From Aplysia californica (Eukaryota; Mollusca; Gastropoda; Aplysiida; Aplysiidae), in contig NW_004797481.1 in assembly GCF_000002075.1 (NCBI RefSeq), positions 211,775-275,774 on the forward strand: DNA of 64,000 bases, read 5' to 3'. Positions within the stretch are counted from its first letter, which is position 1, and every line of letters begins with the position of its first letter. This document shows, piece by piece, positions 41,601 to 56,600 of this stretch. The notes beneath the pieces are model-generated. The model was given only the letters and a program-made list of their open reading frames with translations, searched no databases and had not been told where the DNA came from. A program made the translations under genes and the position numbers.

Positions 41601-44600
41601 TCCTTGGGAAAGGCACTTTACACGAATTTTCCTCACTTCACCCAGGTGGGAATGGGTACCCGGCTATAGACAGCGAAAGATCTTGTCAGTTTGTTAGTGT
41701 TTGAGCGCTTAATCGGCTGCTTGCACTGTATGCTTCCCGGGAAGCTGAGAATGTTTCGGAGTGTTCTATTGTCTGCTGGGGTAATAATATAGTGTAAAGC
41801 GTATAGAGCCTGCTGCTGAGCGGGGATATGCACTAAACAAATGCTATCTATTATTATTATTATTACAGTTGTTTGGTTCCTGCTCTTGTATAGCCTACTG
41901 CTTGTATTTCTTGTCAGTGTTAGTATTATGGTAATCTGTTTTTGGTTAAGTGTGACCATCGTCATTGCAACTTGCTATAAGCTACAATTCTATTACATCA
42001 GTCGTTCCCTACAGTATGCCCTACAGCTTTATATGATAATCTAGCTCTTTCTGTTTCAAAAGTCTAAAAATGATGCAATGTTTTTCAGCTCTGGAATGAT
42101 GAACAATGGCATTGAGAGGATCATTGAACAAGTGGTCAATCCAAAAATTCTCTTGGTGAGTCCATGAAGTCCTTTTTTTGGTCTGGTTATCGAAACAGAA
42201 AAGGAACTATTTTTAAAGCGGACTTTTCAGGCCTTTCTTTCTATGGTTTTTATAAGTAGAGCAATGAGTGTTTGCAGATGGATAAAAGAGAGTGCACTGA
42301 ATTCACCATGCTGGTTTTATTTGGCTGTAACAATATGTACTCAAAGCAAGTCTGCAAATTTAAATTTGTCTTTTAAATTAGCTTACACATAAACAAAATT
42401 TTTTGGACTATTCTGTTGTTGTTGATCATATGTTCGTCAAAATCTTTGTTTTTTAAAATCAACTATTACCATTGATACTTGTGTTTTCTATGAAAAGGAA
42501 TTTACATAAGGATGCCTGTTAAATCATCATATAAGTTCTACATTACATCTACACTTTCTATTGGTCTGTCTGCTGAAAATGATAGAGGTAGGCCTTCAAC
42601 ATTTTTATTAGCAGCCAATAACCTCTCATTCACATAAGCTCTTTCCTTCTCCTTGTTTTTTTTACGCAAGTTTGTTTTTTTGGACACCCAAAAATTTCTG
42701 TTAAATGTTACTGCAGGATCTTTTCTAAAAAATGAGAACACAATAGACCTGATAGAATGTTGTATTCCACAGGGCATCAAGCCGAGGATTGACGAAGCAG
42801 TCTGCAAGCACCTGGGCATTGACCTCAAGGCTCGTCAAGAGGAACAGCAGAGAAGAAAACAAGAACAGCAAAAGTTGTTGGAGCAGCAGCAACAGCTGCA
42901 GCAGCAACATCTGCAGAGTTTGATGAACCAAACTGTGAAGAAAGGTAACTGCACGTTTGAGGCCTGATTTACGTATTGTTGTGGATTGTTCCTTCTTTGT
43001 TGAGGATGGGATGAAGGCCAAAACCAAATCTGCCACTTTGTCGAATGCAATCTATGCGTATTTTGGTTCTCTTAGTATTATGCCCCCAATTATTTCTCTT
43101 TCCCTCAGCCAAAGTGTGTTATTTCCTTTTGTTTTCCAGAATTAGACCTTTCCTGAAATAAATTCAAATATGTATTTTTATAATAAATTGCAGTTGTTCC
43201 TTTTGTCTCCATGAAAAGGAATTTATTGTTTTGAGCAACTTGATTTGTGAAATTGCTTTTCTTTGTGGTCCTTGTAAAAAATTAACACTTAATAGACAAA
43301 TATTTGATTTTTCCCAAGATTGATTGTACTGAATTAGACTTTTATTTTCTCTGTTTTGTGTTCTGTATAAATGCATGCTCTTTATTTTAAAATTTAAAGA
43401 TCTCCTTTTTTGTCATCTGTTTTGATAGAGCCATTTTCTTTGGTATATATTTTTTTCTTCTGAGAGTGACAGTTGTAGGCTCCTCTACCATCAGTTTGCA
43501 AGGGAGGAGTTGAAGATGCTATCCCAATGATACTTACTTTCTTGTCACTGCATGCTTTCTTCCTCAATATTTTCAATAATTTCTTATATTCTCCTCTCCA
43601 TTTTCCTCCCTCACCTCCCCTCTTTCCTCCTCCATATTCTTCTCATCCTCCTTCGCCTCTCTTTTAATTTTCTGGTGCTTAGTTGAAACCTGACTTCTAT
43701 CCTTGTCTAGACTCACCATTTTTTTTTGCTGTCTTACAATGAAATTATGTTTTCACTTTTTCTTTTCCAGGTGAAGACTTTGAGGTTGCTGGAGGGATGA
43801 TTCCCCCTACTCCTGGCACCCCCTGGCCTCCTCCTGTCGGACTGGGGGGTTTCCCCGGTCCTCCCATCAGCGGCGCAGGCAATCCCAATGCGGGCACACC
43901 AGGTCTTCCGCGAGCCCCTGGTCCCCCCATACCCCCACACCCTATGGGGCCATTTGGGGGAATGATGCACCCATTCCCTATGATGGGTGGCTGGCCCCCT
44001 GTACCAGGGATGGAAGGTTTCAATCAGACGATGCCACCAATGATCCCAGGACACCCTATGATTCCTCCACTGCGCAGTGGTATTTCCTCCACAACCCCGC
44101 CCGGAGTTAACGCCTTCAGCTCAACAGCTTCCCCTAACCCAGTCTCCATTAACAATTCCTTCAGCAGCCCTCCTGTGCCCACCCAGACCACCTCCACATC
44201 AGTGATCCCGGACCTGAGCAGACCCCCGCCGGGCCTCCCTGCTCCCGTCGGGCCCGGCTCTGGCAAGGCTAGTGTGGGTGGAGTCTCCCCGGTGGTCCCG
44301 GGTCGGTCAGTGCAGTCGAGTCCCGTTGCTCCCCCTGGCGTGATGGTCACCTCCGTCAGCAGCATACGTCCCCCTCCACCAGGGTCTGTCCCTCCCCCGC
44401 CTGGCACTGTCCCCATCATGCCTCCTATGACGTCACCGTCATCCTCAGGGGTGCGACCAGCTGTTCCCACGACCCCTACTATCCCAGCTCTCATTTCCCA
44501 TACGTTGTCAAAAGTTTCTGAGGATGAACTGACTCCTGAGAAAATTGCTGTCTTCAAAACGGCTGCTGCATTTATCACTAAGACTGTCAGCAATGCACAA

Positions 44601-47600
44601 GGCACTCCAGGGGTGGATCTGGCTTCGATGTTCTCACCTCGTGTGCTAGCTGAAGCAATGATGGAAGAGTCCGGAAAGCCTTTATCAAAGCATGAAATCC
44701 GAGCAGCAAGACGCAAAGAAAGACTGAAAGAGATTGAGAGAATCAAAGCTGAGAGAGAAAAGGAGAATAAAGATCATGACAAAACGAGAGAGCTGGAGAA
44801 AGATGACAGGGAGGATCCTCTCCCCCCTACACACAATTTAATGGATGTATTTCAAGGTGCCGAGGACGTATCTGATGATGAGGAAGCTCTGGACATGCTT
44901 ATGGATGCCGATGAGGAAGAGGACCGGCATAAACAAGGTGTGGTCTTGTCAGACGACTCTGACAAAGATGGAGAAGACCAACCTCCCACTAGTCAACCAG
45001 GAAAAAGGTATGAGAACTTTTCTTTACTCGTTGCATATTTTTCTCTCTGGCACAAACGCTTTTCAGATTGCTTTTTCTTGTTCTTCTCATTTCTCATGAA
45101 AGCACAACTAGGACAAAGAATGTTGTTCATCTTCTGTCTAATAGTTGTCTTTCCAAGTTAAGACTAATGTACTGAGTGATTACTCATCCAAAACATGTTC
45201 ATGAAAAGATGGTGTTATGATAAGGCTGACATATAGAAATGTGTTCGGAGATTTACCCTGATGCAAGACTTGTTCATCAGGGATTATCTTCTTGAAAAGT
45301 CCACTGTGCTCATCTTTTGATGATTGTATTCATAAATCTCTGGAGATGTTCCTTTGGAATGAGAAGATTGCTTCTTCCAAACACTAGGAGGATTCCTCCT
45401 GAAAAGTCATAACTGAACTGTGCTCTGATCGTAATCAGCAATGTCGTGCAAGAAACATCCAAAACAGTAACTAGTGCTGCAAAAGAGCGTTTTTGCCCTT
45501 TTTGACAAAAATTTGGCATATATTTTCAAAAGACTCTACTAAATATTATGGATTATTCGCTACATGTGAGTATAATGTGTAAGCATTTTCTGGTTTTGTG
45601 GGAGCAAAGTCATAGTGATATATTTCTTGATCATGAGATCTTCCGAATAAGTACCTACCTACACAAATTTGTCTTTTAACTTTTACAACTAATATGTTTG
45701 AGAAATGTCTTTTACATTTTTATTCTTTAGTGTGCCTCTAGTATTTCTTTTATTGAATGTATGATTTCAACTAAAATTAATGAAAATCTTTTTTAACCTG
45801 CCTGTCTGTTGTCACTGTTGTGTAACATATTTAACTGCTTTCATTCTTTATTATATCTTCAGTTGAATTTCTACATAGCGTTTTATCTGACATTTTATTT
45901 GCTTTTATTATGGGGGGAGGAGAGGGGCATAACAGTAGGCCTGAAGCTTAAAATAGGAAGGAAACCTGATCTCTGTTCTTGTGTGATAACTTTGTGAAGT
46001 TGATGCTTTTCTTTTCCAGTCAAAGCTACAACAATATGGGAATGCCCTTGTGAGACGGGAAAACCTGCCAAATTTTTATTGTGCCTCTCTGACTGATTCA
46101 AACCTAATCTAAAGAGCATTGAGCTTTCTGCGGATGGATGTCTCAATTATTCTCTCCATTGCTTAAATAGCTTGTTATATGCTTTTGTTAAACGAGTTTT
46201 ATTTTGTTTTTGTTTTTCCTTTCCATTGTAAATGATTTGAGAGAAGGTATGATTATGATTACAAGTTTCTTATATTTTGTTTCTTGTGCTGTACTGTATT
46301 TGGGATTTTTTCTCCCCTCCCCGCTGAGGTTTACTTGCATTTTCTGACTGAATAATCAGATGGTCACTGTTCGACATTGGTTTCTTTGTCAGACTACGGT
46401 GGTGGAATTTGAATTTTACTTGATCTTGGTTGTTAATGTCAGTTCAGTCTCTTGAAGTCGATTCAAAGATTATTCTAGTTGTTGCTTTTTGGGGCATGAA
46501 GTTTTTTAACTGGAAATTAAAAGTTCTTCTGAATGAACCCCTCTTGTTAGTGTTTTTAGACTGCATTTCAAATTGGTTTAAATGTTGAGATTACTGTGCT
46601 TTGAATTTGTTTGTTTCTAGGAGCAAAACTTGTTCTTCTCTATAAGAATATCTTGAATGGTTCAGTTTTCATTTTAAATTTTGTTTTTCATTTAAGATTA
46701 TGGCTAAAAATATAAGACTAACAAAAATGAAAAGGACTTTGTGCAGAAGGGGAAGCTATCAAATGCCAATTGTCTTTTCAGACTTTTTCAGGCATTTTGA
46801 GACACACATTTTGGATGATCTAGAATATCCCTTTCGGCTTAATTAAGATAAAATTAATTGAGCAGCACTATTTGTAGTGAAAACTCTTAGTTTATAACGT
46901 TGAAATATAATTTTTACTCAGACTGAAAAAGCTTTATTGATTCCTCTGAAGCACGGAATATAAGAATTGATATGATGCAGGGGCTCCCTTGGTGTTTTGA
47001 ATTTATTGCTGCTTTCTCCAGCATTAGATGAAACAGAAACATTTGGTTTAATTAGGTTTAATTAGTCCAAAAGAGAACTATTTACTCAGTATATTTGTTA
47101 TGCCTTTTGATATCTAGCAGTCTGACGACGACCCTCTTGAGAACATTCATTTCAGATTTTGAAGAAAATAATTATAAGTTCTTGACTTCACTGGGAGCCA
47201 TGTTTCATGTAACGTATATACTTATTTAGATCTCATCCAGAATTTTTCCTGGTTAATGTCTGCTATTTCTTTATACTTAAACGATTCCCAGGGGATTTTT
47301 TGTTAATCATTGGTAGACATTATAACATTAAAAATTCATAGATACTTTGTTTTCTTTAATGGATCAAGTAATGAAGTTTGATTTCTGAACAGCTGCTGCA
47401 TAAACATTCATTCATTATTCATATTCATACTACTTATCCTCATCAATAGGAATTTTAGTTTTGAAATGCTGAAATTTAGAATGGGTTTTCCTATTTACTA
47501 AGGTATTGATATATTTGTAAAAATAAAACTTTGTATTTGTTTAGGAAGCAGCTCAATAATTTTTACGTTCATTATATCTACATCAAACAAAGCTATAGCT

Positions 47601-50600
47601 TTTACCACTGAGATGGGAAAATCTCACTTTAATAGTCGCTATTTTACAAGCGCAAAATGTCAGTCTGCTGCGTAAAATTTCAAGTCATTGCTGAACAATT
47701 GATCTACCATACTACTATTTGAGGATATTTATTCTGGTACGAAATAATAACTGTTTACATTTTGTAAAGCTGTTGGCTTAGTACTAGTATAACAGAAGTT
47801 GTGTGGTAAAGAGAAGGAGATAAAGTGCTGAGTTTTCTGTGCAAAATTTATACATGAGAGATTTAACACAGTGAACATTTATTTGATGAGAAGATTTGAT
47901 TATCCATGCAAGCCTTGTGCAAACATCAATAATCAAGTTTTTGATTCAAATAAGTTACCATTACACTGTACCACAAATGGTGTATCTATTTATACTGCAA
48001 ACCATACAGAAACAAGTGAGCAAACAAAGAGAAGAGAATGGTTACAAGAAGTTGTTATGTATGAGGACATGTGTAGTTTATCACCTTTGATACAACCTTC
48101 TATCTCATTTGAGTAAAATAAAAGTTTTCTGACATAATCAGCATGAAACCAAGACATGTTGAAAGTGCTCTCTATATTTTGTCCTTCCAAGAAACAAGAC
48201 TTTGTGGCATTCGTTGGCTGATCCAGCTTAAGACTTCTTTGACAACGTTGACGTCTTTTTAAAGATATACAGTTTACAGTGCAGAATTTTTACTATGGCT
48301 TCTTTTGTTTTTCTTTGTCTCTCTATTGCTTTCAGAATAAATATATATCACTATGTAACAGCTCAATTTGGCCTTTTATGTCATCCCAACACAGGTATAA
48401 TTTTGCCTGGGATGTGGACAAAGACATGGATGCCATGTCGGATGTCACAGTGAGTTCTATACACACTAGTGACATCTCCTCTTTTGAAGAAGAGGAAGAT
48501 TCAGAACAAGAAGAGAAGAGTGAGAAGGAGGAAGGGCTCGTGTCTGATCAAAGTGATGTGGAGGAAGAGAAGAACAAACAAGATTCCTCATTTGGTACTC
48601 CTGAAACAACAGCATCCAGGGATGTTGAAGGTTTGGCTTCAAGATCTTTTTCATTTAGCAATTTGTTGAAAAATTACTTTTTACTTATAAATTTTTATTT
48701 CTTAAGGATTAGTTTTTCTAGAAGAGTCCCTCAAATTACTGAAAAAGAAGTTGTTTTTAACATGTTGAAGTTGTGGATTCATGGCATATTTTAGCATTGT
48801 ATGTGAAAGGAATATTATTATATTAAAAATGAAAACTTAAAAACTTAAGTATGGAAGTTCTAATAAAAGTTGTTTTTCTTTGTTTTATATTGAAAATTAG
48901 GATAGATATGGGTCTCTTTGTTTATATATTTTCCCATATTTAGGCATGCCCATATTTGTCTAATGTTTATCCATATAAATATGTGTGTCTTTGATATTTG
49001 TCCCTCTTTATATGTGTTTGATTGTCTGTGATGTTTGTCCTTCTATGTGTATTCTTGATTGTCTTTGACGTGGGTGGTTGGTGGGTGCTCTGGTGTGGTT
49101 TGCTTCTTCTTTCCTATGAAACATCTATCGTCTTTATCTCCCCTTCTTCTTTTTCATGTTTGTTACTCTCTTGTAACACCTCTAATCTTCTGGCGCTCAT
49201 ATGCCCTTATATGCAGTTGCGAACGCCGTAAAACCTCTACTAAATCTAAAATCTGATTGTCTTTGACGTTTGTCCCTCTATGTTTCTGCTTGATTGTCTC
49301 TGATATTTGTTCTACTATGTGTGTGTTTCATTGGCTTTGAAATTTGTTCTTGTGTGAGCTTATTCAATTAATTCTTGTGTTTGTCAAAATATGTGCTTGA
49401 TTTATGTCACTTTGTCTGCTGATTTGTTTACGTGTATCTTTGTCTCTGCTGTTTGAACATGTGTATTTGTGTAACGTCTTTCCAATGTTTATTTATGGTG
49501 TGTGCTTGATTGTCTTTGATGAATTTCATTGTTTCTAATGTTAACCCCAATCAGATGGTGAAAACGCCGAGTCAGACGCTGGCAAATCAGCGAATTCCAT
49601 CTTCAATGTTGAGGCCCAGGACTCAGAGGTGGAAAAGAAAGCCAGTGATCATGAGAGTCTTTTTGCCCCGGATGTTGTTCCTCTAATTCCTCCGATCGCT
49701 CCTCGTGAGTTTGAGATGTTGTTATTTTTTAAGTTATTACTTTAGTTGTTATTATTTGAGTGATCCTTCGATGAATTGTTTGAGTTGTTCTGAGTACTTG
49801 GTTTAGTTTTCATTTGTGCTCTTGTTTTAGTAGGTCGTTGTTCAAGTTATTATGTGAGCTATTGTGCAAGCTTATGTTTGAATTATTTTTCAGTTGTTGC
49901 TTTGTGTTTTCTAATTCTTTGATTTTGTTGTTTGAGTCCGTATTTAATTTGATATAATTTGAGTTATCGTTCTTCTAATTGGTGTTATTATTTGACATTC
50001 TGTTTTACTTATTACTGTGTGAGATACTGAGTTTTTGTTTTAGTTATGAACAAGTTATGACTGAGAGTTATATTTTGATGTGTTTGAGTTGTTACGTGAG
50101 ATGTTATTTAGATCAATAAAATACCTTATGAATCAGCTGCTTTATCACTGCTGAAGCTCACAGATCACCTTTATGTTTTGGCAGGCGGCGCTAGTAAGCC
50201 CAGCCGACCGAGTCGCTCCCAGGCATCAGAGGGTGCAAAGCCAAGGAAGCTGATCTCCCTGTCCTACAAGTACAGTGACAGCGAAGATGAAGAGTCGAGA
50301 GAGGAAAGAAAAGCCAGAATTGTAAGTCATCTCTTCACACTTTCTCCAACTCCACATAGGCCGGAGTATGTATAATGGCTGGGGGGGGGGGGGGGGGGTC
50401 CCCTTTCAAAAGAGGCCAAAAGAAGGGAGAAATGGTTTGTAATGAGAGAGGAGACATTCAGCTTTATTTGTTTTGAATTTTATTTTAGTCAGTTGTAAGA
50501 TTTCTGTTCAGTAATATTGAGTTGTGATTAAGAGAGAGGTAAAAAAAAAAAAAATACTTTTGATAGTTTGGTTGCAGACAAATTGGGTTGTTTTTTTTAA

Positions 50601-53600
50601 CAGAAAAAGTTATATTTTCAACATTCAGTCAAACTAAATTTTGTTTTAAGACCTTTGGAGCGTCATTTTGTCTTTAAGCCAGGCCCATATCAATGTTGGT
50701 TTGTTTTTTGGGGGGTATGAAATCAGGCTTAGATAATGAAACAAACTCAGTTGTAGAGTCTGGACATTTTTCTAACTTCTGTCAGATCTGCTTTTTTGAT
50801 GAATGTGGTGTCTTTACCTGAGACATAGATTGAGAAAATTTACTCGAGAGAAAGACTAGCGTCTGTCTGTTCCCATCTCCTCAGGCAAAGGAGAAGGAGG
50901 AGCGCTATCTGAAGCGCCAGCAACGTCGTTTGGAGCTGGAGGCCAAGAAAAAGGAGAGGGAGGAGGAGAAAGCTCGTCTCAAAGAAGAGAAGAAGAAACA
51001 AAAGGAGAGTCTGTCACTCTCAGAATCCCAGGAGGGAGGCGAGCCAGTAGCAGGTGATGTGAAGGCTTTGCAAAGTGTACCCATGTAAACATGTGTGGAT
51101 TTTAGTTACTGTCTTAAATGTGTCAGGATATGGTGGAATCAGGTGCTCATCAATTTTTGGGCATATGGAGTGATTGGTATAATTTTAAAGCTTGCCCATT
51201 TGTCTATCTGTCGATGAAAAAAAATACCAGTCTATCTTGAATAAAAGTCAAGATATTTCCAATTGAACAAGGTGGTGTCACCTGCTTTCAGAGGTAAAGT
51301 AGCGAGAAAATGGCAGCAAAAGTTTGGTGATTTCCATAGCTTGAGAGTCTTTGGAAACTGAATGTGTTGAGCCAAAAAAGAAAAATGTGATAAAAATTGG
51401 CGGAAAATGCAGATATCTTCTATTTTATTGTTTCACGAGCTCCTGATTTCACCACGATGCCTCACAAATGTTTTCAAAATATATTCACATGTTAATGAAT
51501 GTTTAATTTGTATTCCAGAAACGCCAGCAGCAGAAGTTTCAGACACTCCATCGTCTACAGTTGTGGATTCCCCTACAAAGTCTACCCCCAGGAAACGTAA
51601 GAATAAAGCAGAGATGAAAGAGCAACTGCATCAACAGAAGGTGAGCTGATTGAGGAGTGCTTAGTGGAACAAATGTTGAATGAGGGGTGAAACCACATTC
51701 AGAGTCTGTGATAATCAGGTTCATGAGTTGTTAATCCAGCAACCTGAGGGGGTATTCCCTTTGCCTGAATGCCTTTTTGAAGAGGGTGGAAGTCCTTTAT
51801 CTTTCCCCAGTTTAACCTGGTCCCTGCTTAAGTGTTGGGACTGCATACACTGGGGTTGGAGAACTGGATTTCCTGTGGTTGGGTCTCTGTAAGAGCAGTT
51901 TACTTTATATCAATTGTAATTTACACCCCATCGACAAATTTAGATCAAATAGGAGGTAAGCTTTTTTAAAGTACCTCTTTCTATCCTCCCTCAGGCATCA
52001 TTGTCACCCATGGGTCATTATTTTATCTTAAAATAAACAAGGAAGTCAAGGGGCTGGAGTTGAGTTGTGTGACTTAAAATCCATCTTAGAAGCCAGCCCA
52101 CCTATGAACCTGCACTTTCAGCGTTCTGATGTTCTTAGGCAAAGACTACTGTACGTCTGAAAAGTGAAATGGATATGGAAAGGGAATGCGACTTTCTCAG
52201 AAGATATTTGATGGAGAATGAGATGAATAGAGTGGAGTTTGAGATGAGGTGAAAGACAAATAGGATTACTAAAGCAGTTTTACATGATGATATGATAAAG
52301 AAAGTAGCAATACTGTCTTGGAATGCAAAGAAAATGAACTAATTTTTATGATCCAGCAGAGGGCTACTTCCTATAATTGAAGGACAGTCAGTCTAAGAGA
52401 AAGATAAAAGCTGAATTTTTTCAGACCACAAAGTGCTAAACGTTATGAGAGTTCATGAAATCTCACTCAGAACTTGGAACATTTTGTTTAAATGTTTTGT
52501 TTCCTGTCCTTTAGCTCCTTGTATGTTGGTCTATTTTTCTTCAGGTCATGGAAAAGAAAGCAGCCCTACGCCGGCGCCGGACACGGAACAGGAAATATGC
52601 CTCCGACGAGTTTACCTCTATCTTTTCCGAGCGTAAAGCCCTCACTCAGAGTTACACAGAAGGAGTCGTGGACTCGGAGGAAATTGTCACCTTTGACGGG
52701 ACCGTGGAGGTTGTCGAGATGACCGTTGACCAGGTGATTGTTGCTGTGTTAAGTCAAATGTATCGGTGTTGGACACTGAGGGTCCTTTGTGGTTGTAATA
52801 TAAGGAGGCAGTATTACATAGGTAAAGGTCTTCTGTATTTGAAGATACACGAGGACAACCTTTCATCTGATAGGTTCCTAATCAAAACAGAAGTGTCTCA
52901 GTAATATAATTCTCTTGTCATGACACTGGTTCTGCCTTCAAATGAAATAAACTCGATTTTGCAAAATTCAGTCGTCCACTCAAAAGGTGTCTTTTAGGGT
53001 AAGTAACGTTGTTCAATCCACCGTCTTTTGGGGGCAACAGAAACTGCTGTCTGCCTGCGCTGAATTTTGTATTTTGTCTTATGTCGCGTATGTGAGTATT
53101 CAGCATGAAACTTGGTACTTCGCATTTTGATAATATAATTGATCTTGGTTCTATGGCTTCTTGTTTCTTTTTGCCTTTTAGATAGGTACAGGTAAAATAA
53201 TATCACTCTATTTGTGACTGGTGTTTTGTTTATGTATTCAAGGGAAGCCGTCTTCACAAACGAAGTATTAAATCTGTCTTCAGGAATGTGTTGTAGAGAC
53301 TGTCGGTGAAATTGTCGAGACTGGGGACAGTCACGCCTCGAGGAAACCGGGAGAGGAGGAGAAAGGGGAAGAACTGGTGCTGCAGTGTCCCTCACCATAC
53401 AGCGACATCTCCGATAGGTCCATGTCAGACAAGTCTGAGAGCGACCACTCTGAGGTGGAGATGGAGAAAGTCTCGTCGGATGACGATTTGGACAACGATG
53501 ATTTAAATGTGGCATATGTGGAGGGAGCTCAATCCGCCTCTATTGGGTCGTCACTGTCAGAAGAAGGTGTTGGTGTAGAGGAGAAGGCTACTGTGGCCTC

Positions 53601-56600
53601 TACAGAGGAGGATTCAGCACGACCAGCACAGGCTGGGGAGAATGTCAAAGAAACAGCCTCAGAGAACAGGTATGCAAATACAGTCAAATTTGTCCATGAC
53701 AGCCACCTATTGTCGAGGAAAAAAGTGGTTGTCTTTGACAGGTTGATGTCTTGGCCAGTGTATATCTTTAGAAATGCTGGTGGGGGGGGGGGGTGTGGAC
53801 ATGTTCTTGTCTTGTACAGGTGTACAGGTAGCCGTAAGAGTGTATGTATTGTAGTCACAAAGTGGTATGACTTATTCTTTCTTGCTTCTGTTGTTTAGCA
53901 GAATTTGTATTTTCTTACCTGCTTTATTTCTGTCCAAGGATAACGTGCATCAACATATGCTAGAGATTCTCATGCCTCGTGTTCCATCATTGGATTTTTA
54001 TAACTCTGAATTACATACTCAGTACCTCAAATACTTCCAGAGAACATATGGTAAACTTCAGTTGCTGGTAGGGTTGTTGTATAGGTTGGAGAATGTATAA
54101 CTTCCATAAGTACTGGACCAAAATGCTGCTGATTATCTTATAAACTGTATTTTTTATATAAAGGAGAGGCCAAAAGCCTTTTCAATTTAAGATATTTTTG
54201 TACAGCTGTACTGGGTAGTTAGAAAAGGAATATCAGTGTATGTTTTGTCATTTAGCTTATGCCATAGCAATTAGTCATATGGTGTAATTGTTTACTTCTT
54301 TTTTTCTGACTATTAGATTTTTATAATTTTTTGTATCTTGTTACTTCAGTAAATCGCCAGAAGATGAAACAAGAGATACCTCTTACAGTCACCAAGCAGG
54401 TGACCAGTACCGACCTCGTGGAAATCACAGGCATATGGCAACCCCACCCTCTTCTGTTGAGGAAGATACTGATGCTAGGTGACTAATGCACTTCTTTTCT
54501 TGGGGAATATGTATTGACTTTTTTAAATTGCAATTCTTCTTTTTCCATATTTGGCATAACATAGTGTTGCTCATGATGAGGTGTTGAGAATTATGAAAGA
54601 AGAAGTCTTTGTTTATCAAATTAATGGATCATCTTCCAATAGAAAGAATGAATGAAGATTGTTTTCCCCAAAGTTACTTTTTCTGCATCCACTGTGCTGG
54701 GCGTGAGTGATCAAGAGGAACAAAAATGTCATTGTCAAGTCTGATGCCTGGGTAGTGCACAGTGATGACAGGAATGTGTTGTACACAGGCTAGTGGTGTC
54801 ATACACCCAGCTATCTAGACTGGCCCTTAACAGTATTATCCTTGCAGGCCTAAAGCTTTGTGAATTTTTTCTTTTGTCTTTTTATTCTTGTCAGGGGGGT
54901 TTGCAGAATGAAGTACGCATTTTGAAAAAGTAAATGTGCTTTTCATTAAACATGCCAATTATGTAGGAGAAAATTCATCATGCAGTAAAAATTTGCTTTT
55001 ACTCAGCTGATGCTTGTATAAGTGGTGACTACTTTACCATTGGTTTTCATGCTTGGTCATAGCAGTAGGCTATTCCTACACATTGAGGAAGTCAAGAAGG
55101 AGCACAAAAGTGAGATAAAACTTATATTTGTCACTTACAGCTTTGCAGCCTGGCACATTTAGCCAGGACAGATGTTTTCATAGCATTGTCTAAGATATTT
55201 TACTTTGTCTCATCAAAACATCAGATACAGTGTAGTCCAAAGTCAGACTAGACAAATTTGTTGGATGTAATGTTCATTGTGTTTAAATACAGGTATTTTT
55301 AAATATGCTTATAATCTAAACACAAAGTCTTTTCTTTGTGAATGCATGACATGTTTGTATATCAAATTCAAATATGCATGTTGTCTTATGAACTGAAAAG
55401 CATCACAATAAATAAAGTGCCGTAGATGACTGTAGGGTTAGTAATTTTTATTATGCTTGGAGACTGAGAGAACTGAAGCCAGAAACTTTTCTTTGGTTGT
55501 CTTAAGTTTAATTCTTCTTCTTTGCCCTGTTTTCTTTGAGTAGGGCCTCTAAAGGTCGTCGATCCGTCCCGTCAGACGAAGAAGAAAAAGGGTCTGTGAA
55601 AAGCGAGAGCCGCCCTTCATCCGCTAAAGGTGTGGTAGAGCTCAGCCAAGAAGGTGTGGAGTCCTCGTCTGCCGGTGCCCCGGTCCAAGCTAGCTCTCCC
55701 TCTGAGCCTGTGAACATCATGGGAGACTTGGAGCTGGAGCCTGTGTCAGACGAGGACTCTCCGTTTGATGATCTCAACTCACCTGACGCCGCTGGCAATG
55801 CGGGAAAAGAAGAAGGAGAAGAGAAAGATTCTGATACTGAAATGAAGCAGCCTGAACCTGTCAGAACAGAAGTTGGACGAAAGACTCCTGAAAGCGTCTC
55901 ACAGGCGCCCGTTGAAAGGGAGGAGCCTGAGGAAGGAGAGGGATCAGATGAGGGGGAAATAAAAAGTGACTCTGACGGACCACCAGAAGTGACGGAGGAA
56001 GAGAAAGAGCGGCAAGCCAAGAGGAAACCAATCAAGCTCGTGGACTTTGGCGAAGCAGAAAAGAGGGCTCGGGAGTCACGAGGAGGGTACTACCCCGAGG
56101 CTGATCGTCGCACCCCAAGGACACCCAGTCTGGCAACCCCTTACAGACCCGGCTATTCCTCTTGGCAATCTCAAGAGTACACCCTGAGGTTTTTATCTGT
56201 TTTTTCATGTCTGTTTGATCTAATTTGAGAAGATATTGCTGTAGCTGAATTTCTGTTTATCATCTGGTGTTTGTGTTGTCATCTGGCAGGTGGTTGGAGG
56301 GCACCTCTGCTAGGTCCTACTTCTTTACTTTCCCTCTGTTGTTTCTGTCTGTCCGATTTACTTTTTCCCAGCACATATTGAGCATTATTGTGTCGATGTG
56401 CTTCTCTTTACAAGTTGTCATCTGCCAATTAATCCTTAAAGTTTTATTTTTGCCCTAACTTTTGTTTTGCGCCTTCCCCCCCCCCCCCCCCCCCCCCCAT
56501 CAATCCCTTGTACCAAGTGTCAATTTGTTTTGTAATTTTTTTTGGGGTAGTGGGTAGTGCATGCTTTGAATGTATCATAGTCGATTAACTAAAGTTTCAA

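Larger units (their letters stand above)
49705..52544 (+). other. BOD1L1 introns 7 to 10
   Basis: Intron 7 has degenerate 'tttgagttgttnt' words. Intron 8 has an 18-nt poly(G) at 50381-50398 only 60 nt after the exon 8 donor. Introns 9 and 10 show nothing notable. Confidence 0.55.

Noticed and set aside
44024-44746. 240-codon antisense frame over BOD1L1 exon 5
   Set aside because: Composition shadow of the Pro/Gly-rich coding strand, with no domain of its own.
47871-48116. 81-codon frame in BOD1L1 intron 5, followed at once by AATAAA
   Set aside because: Could be read as an alternative terminal exon, but no acceptor with matching phase and no recognisable domain were found.
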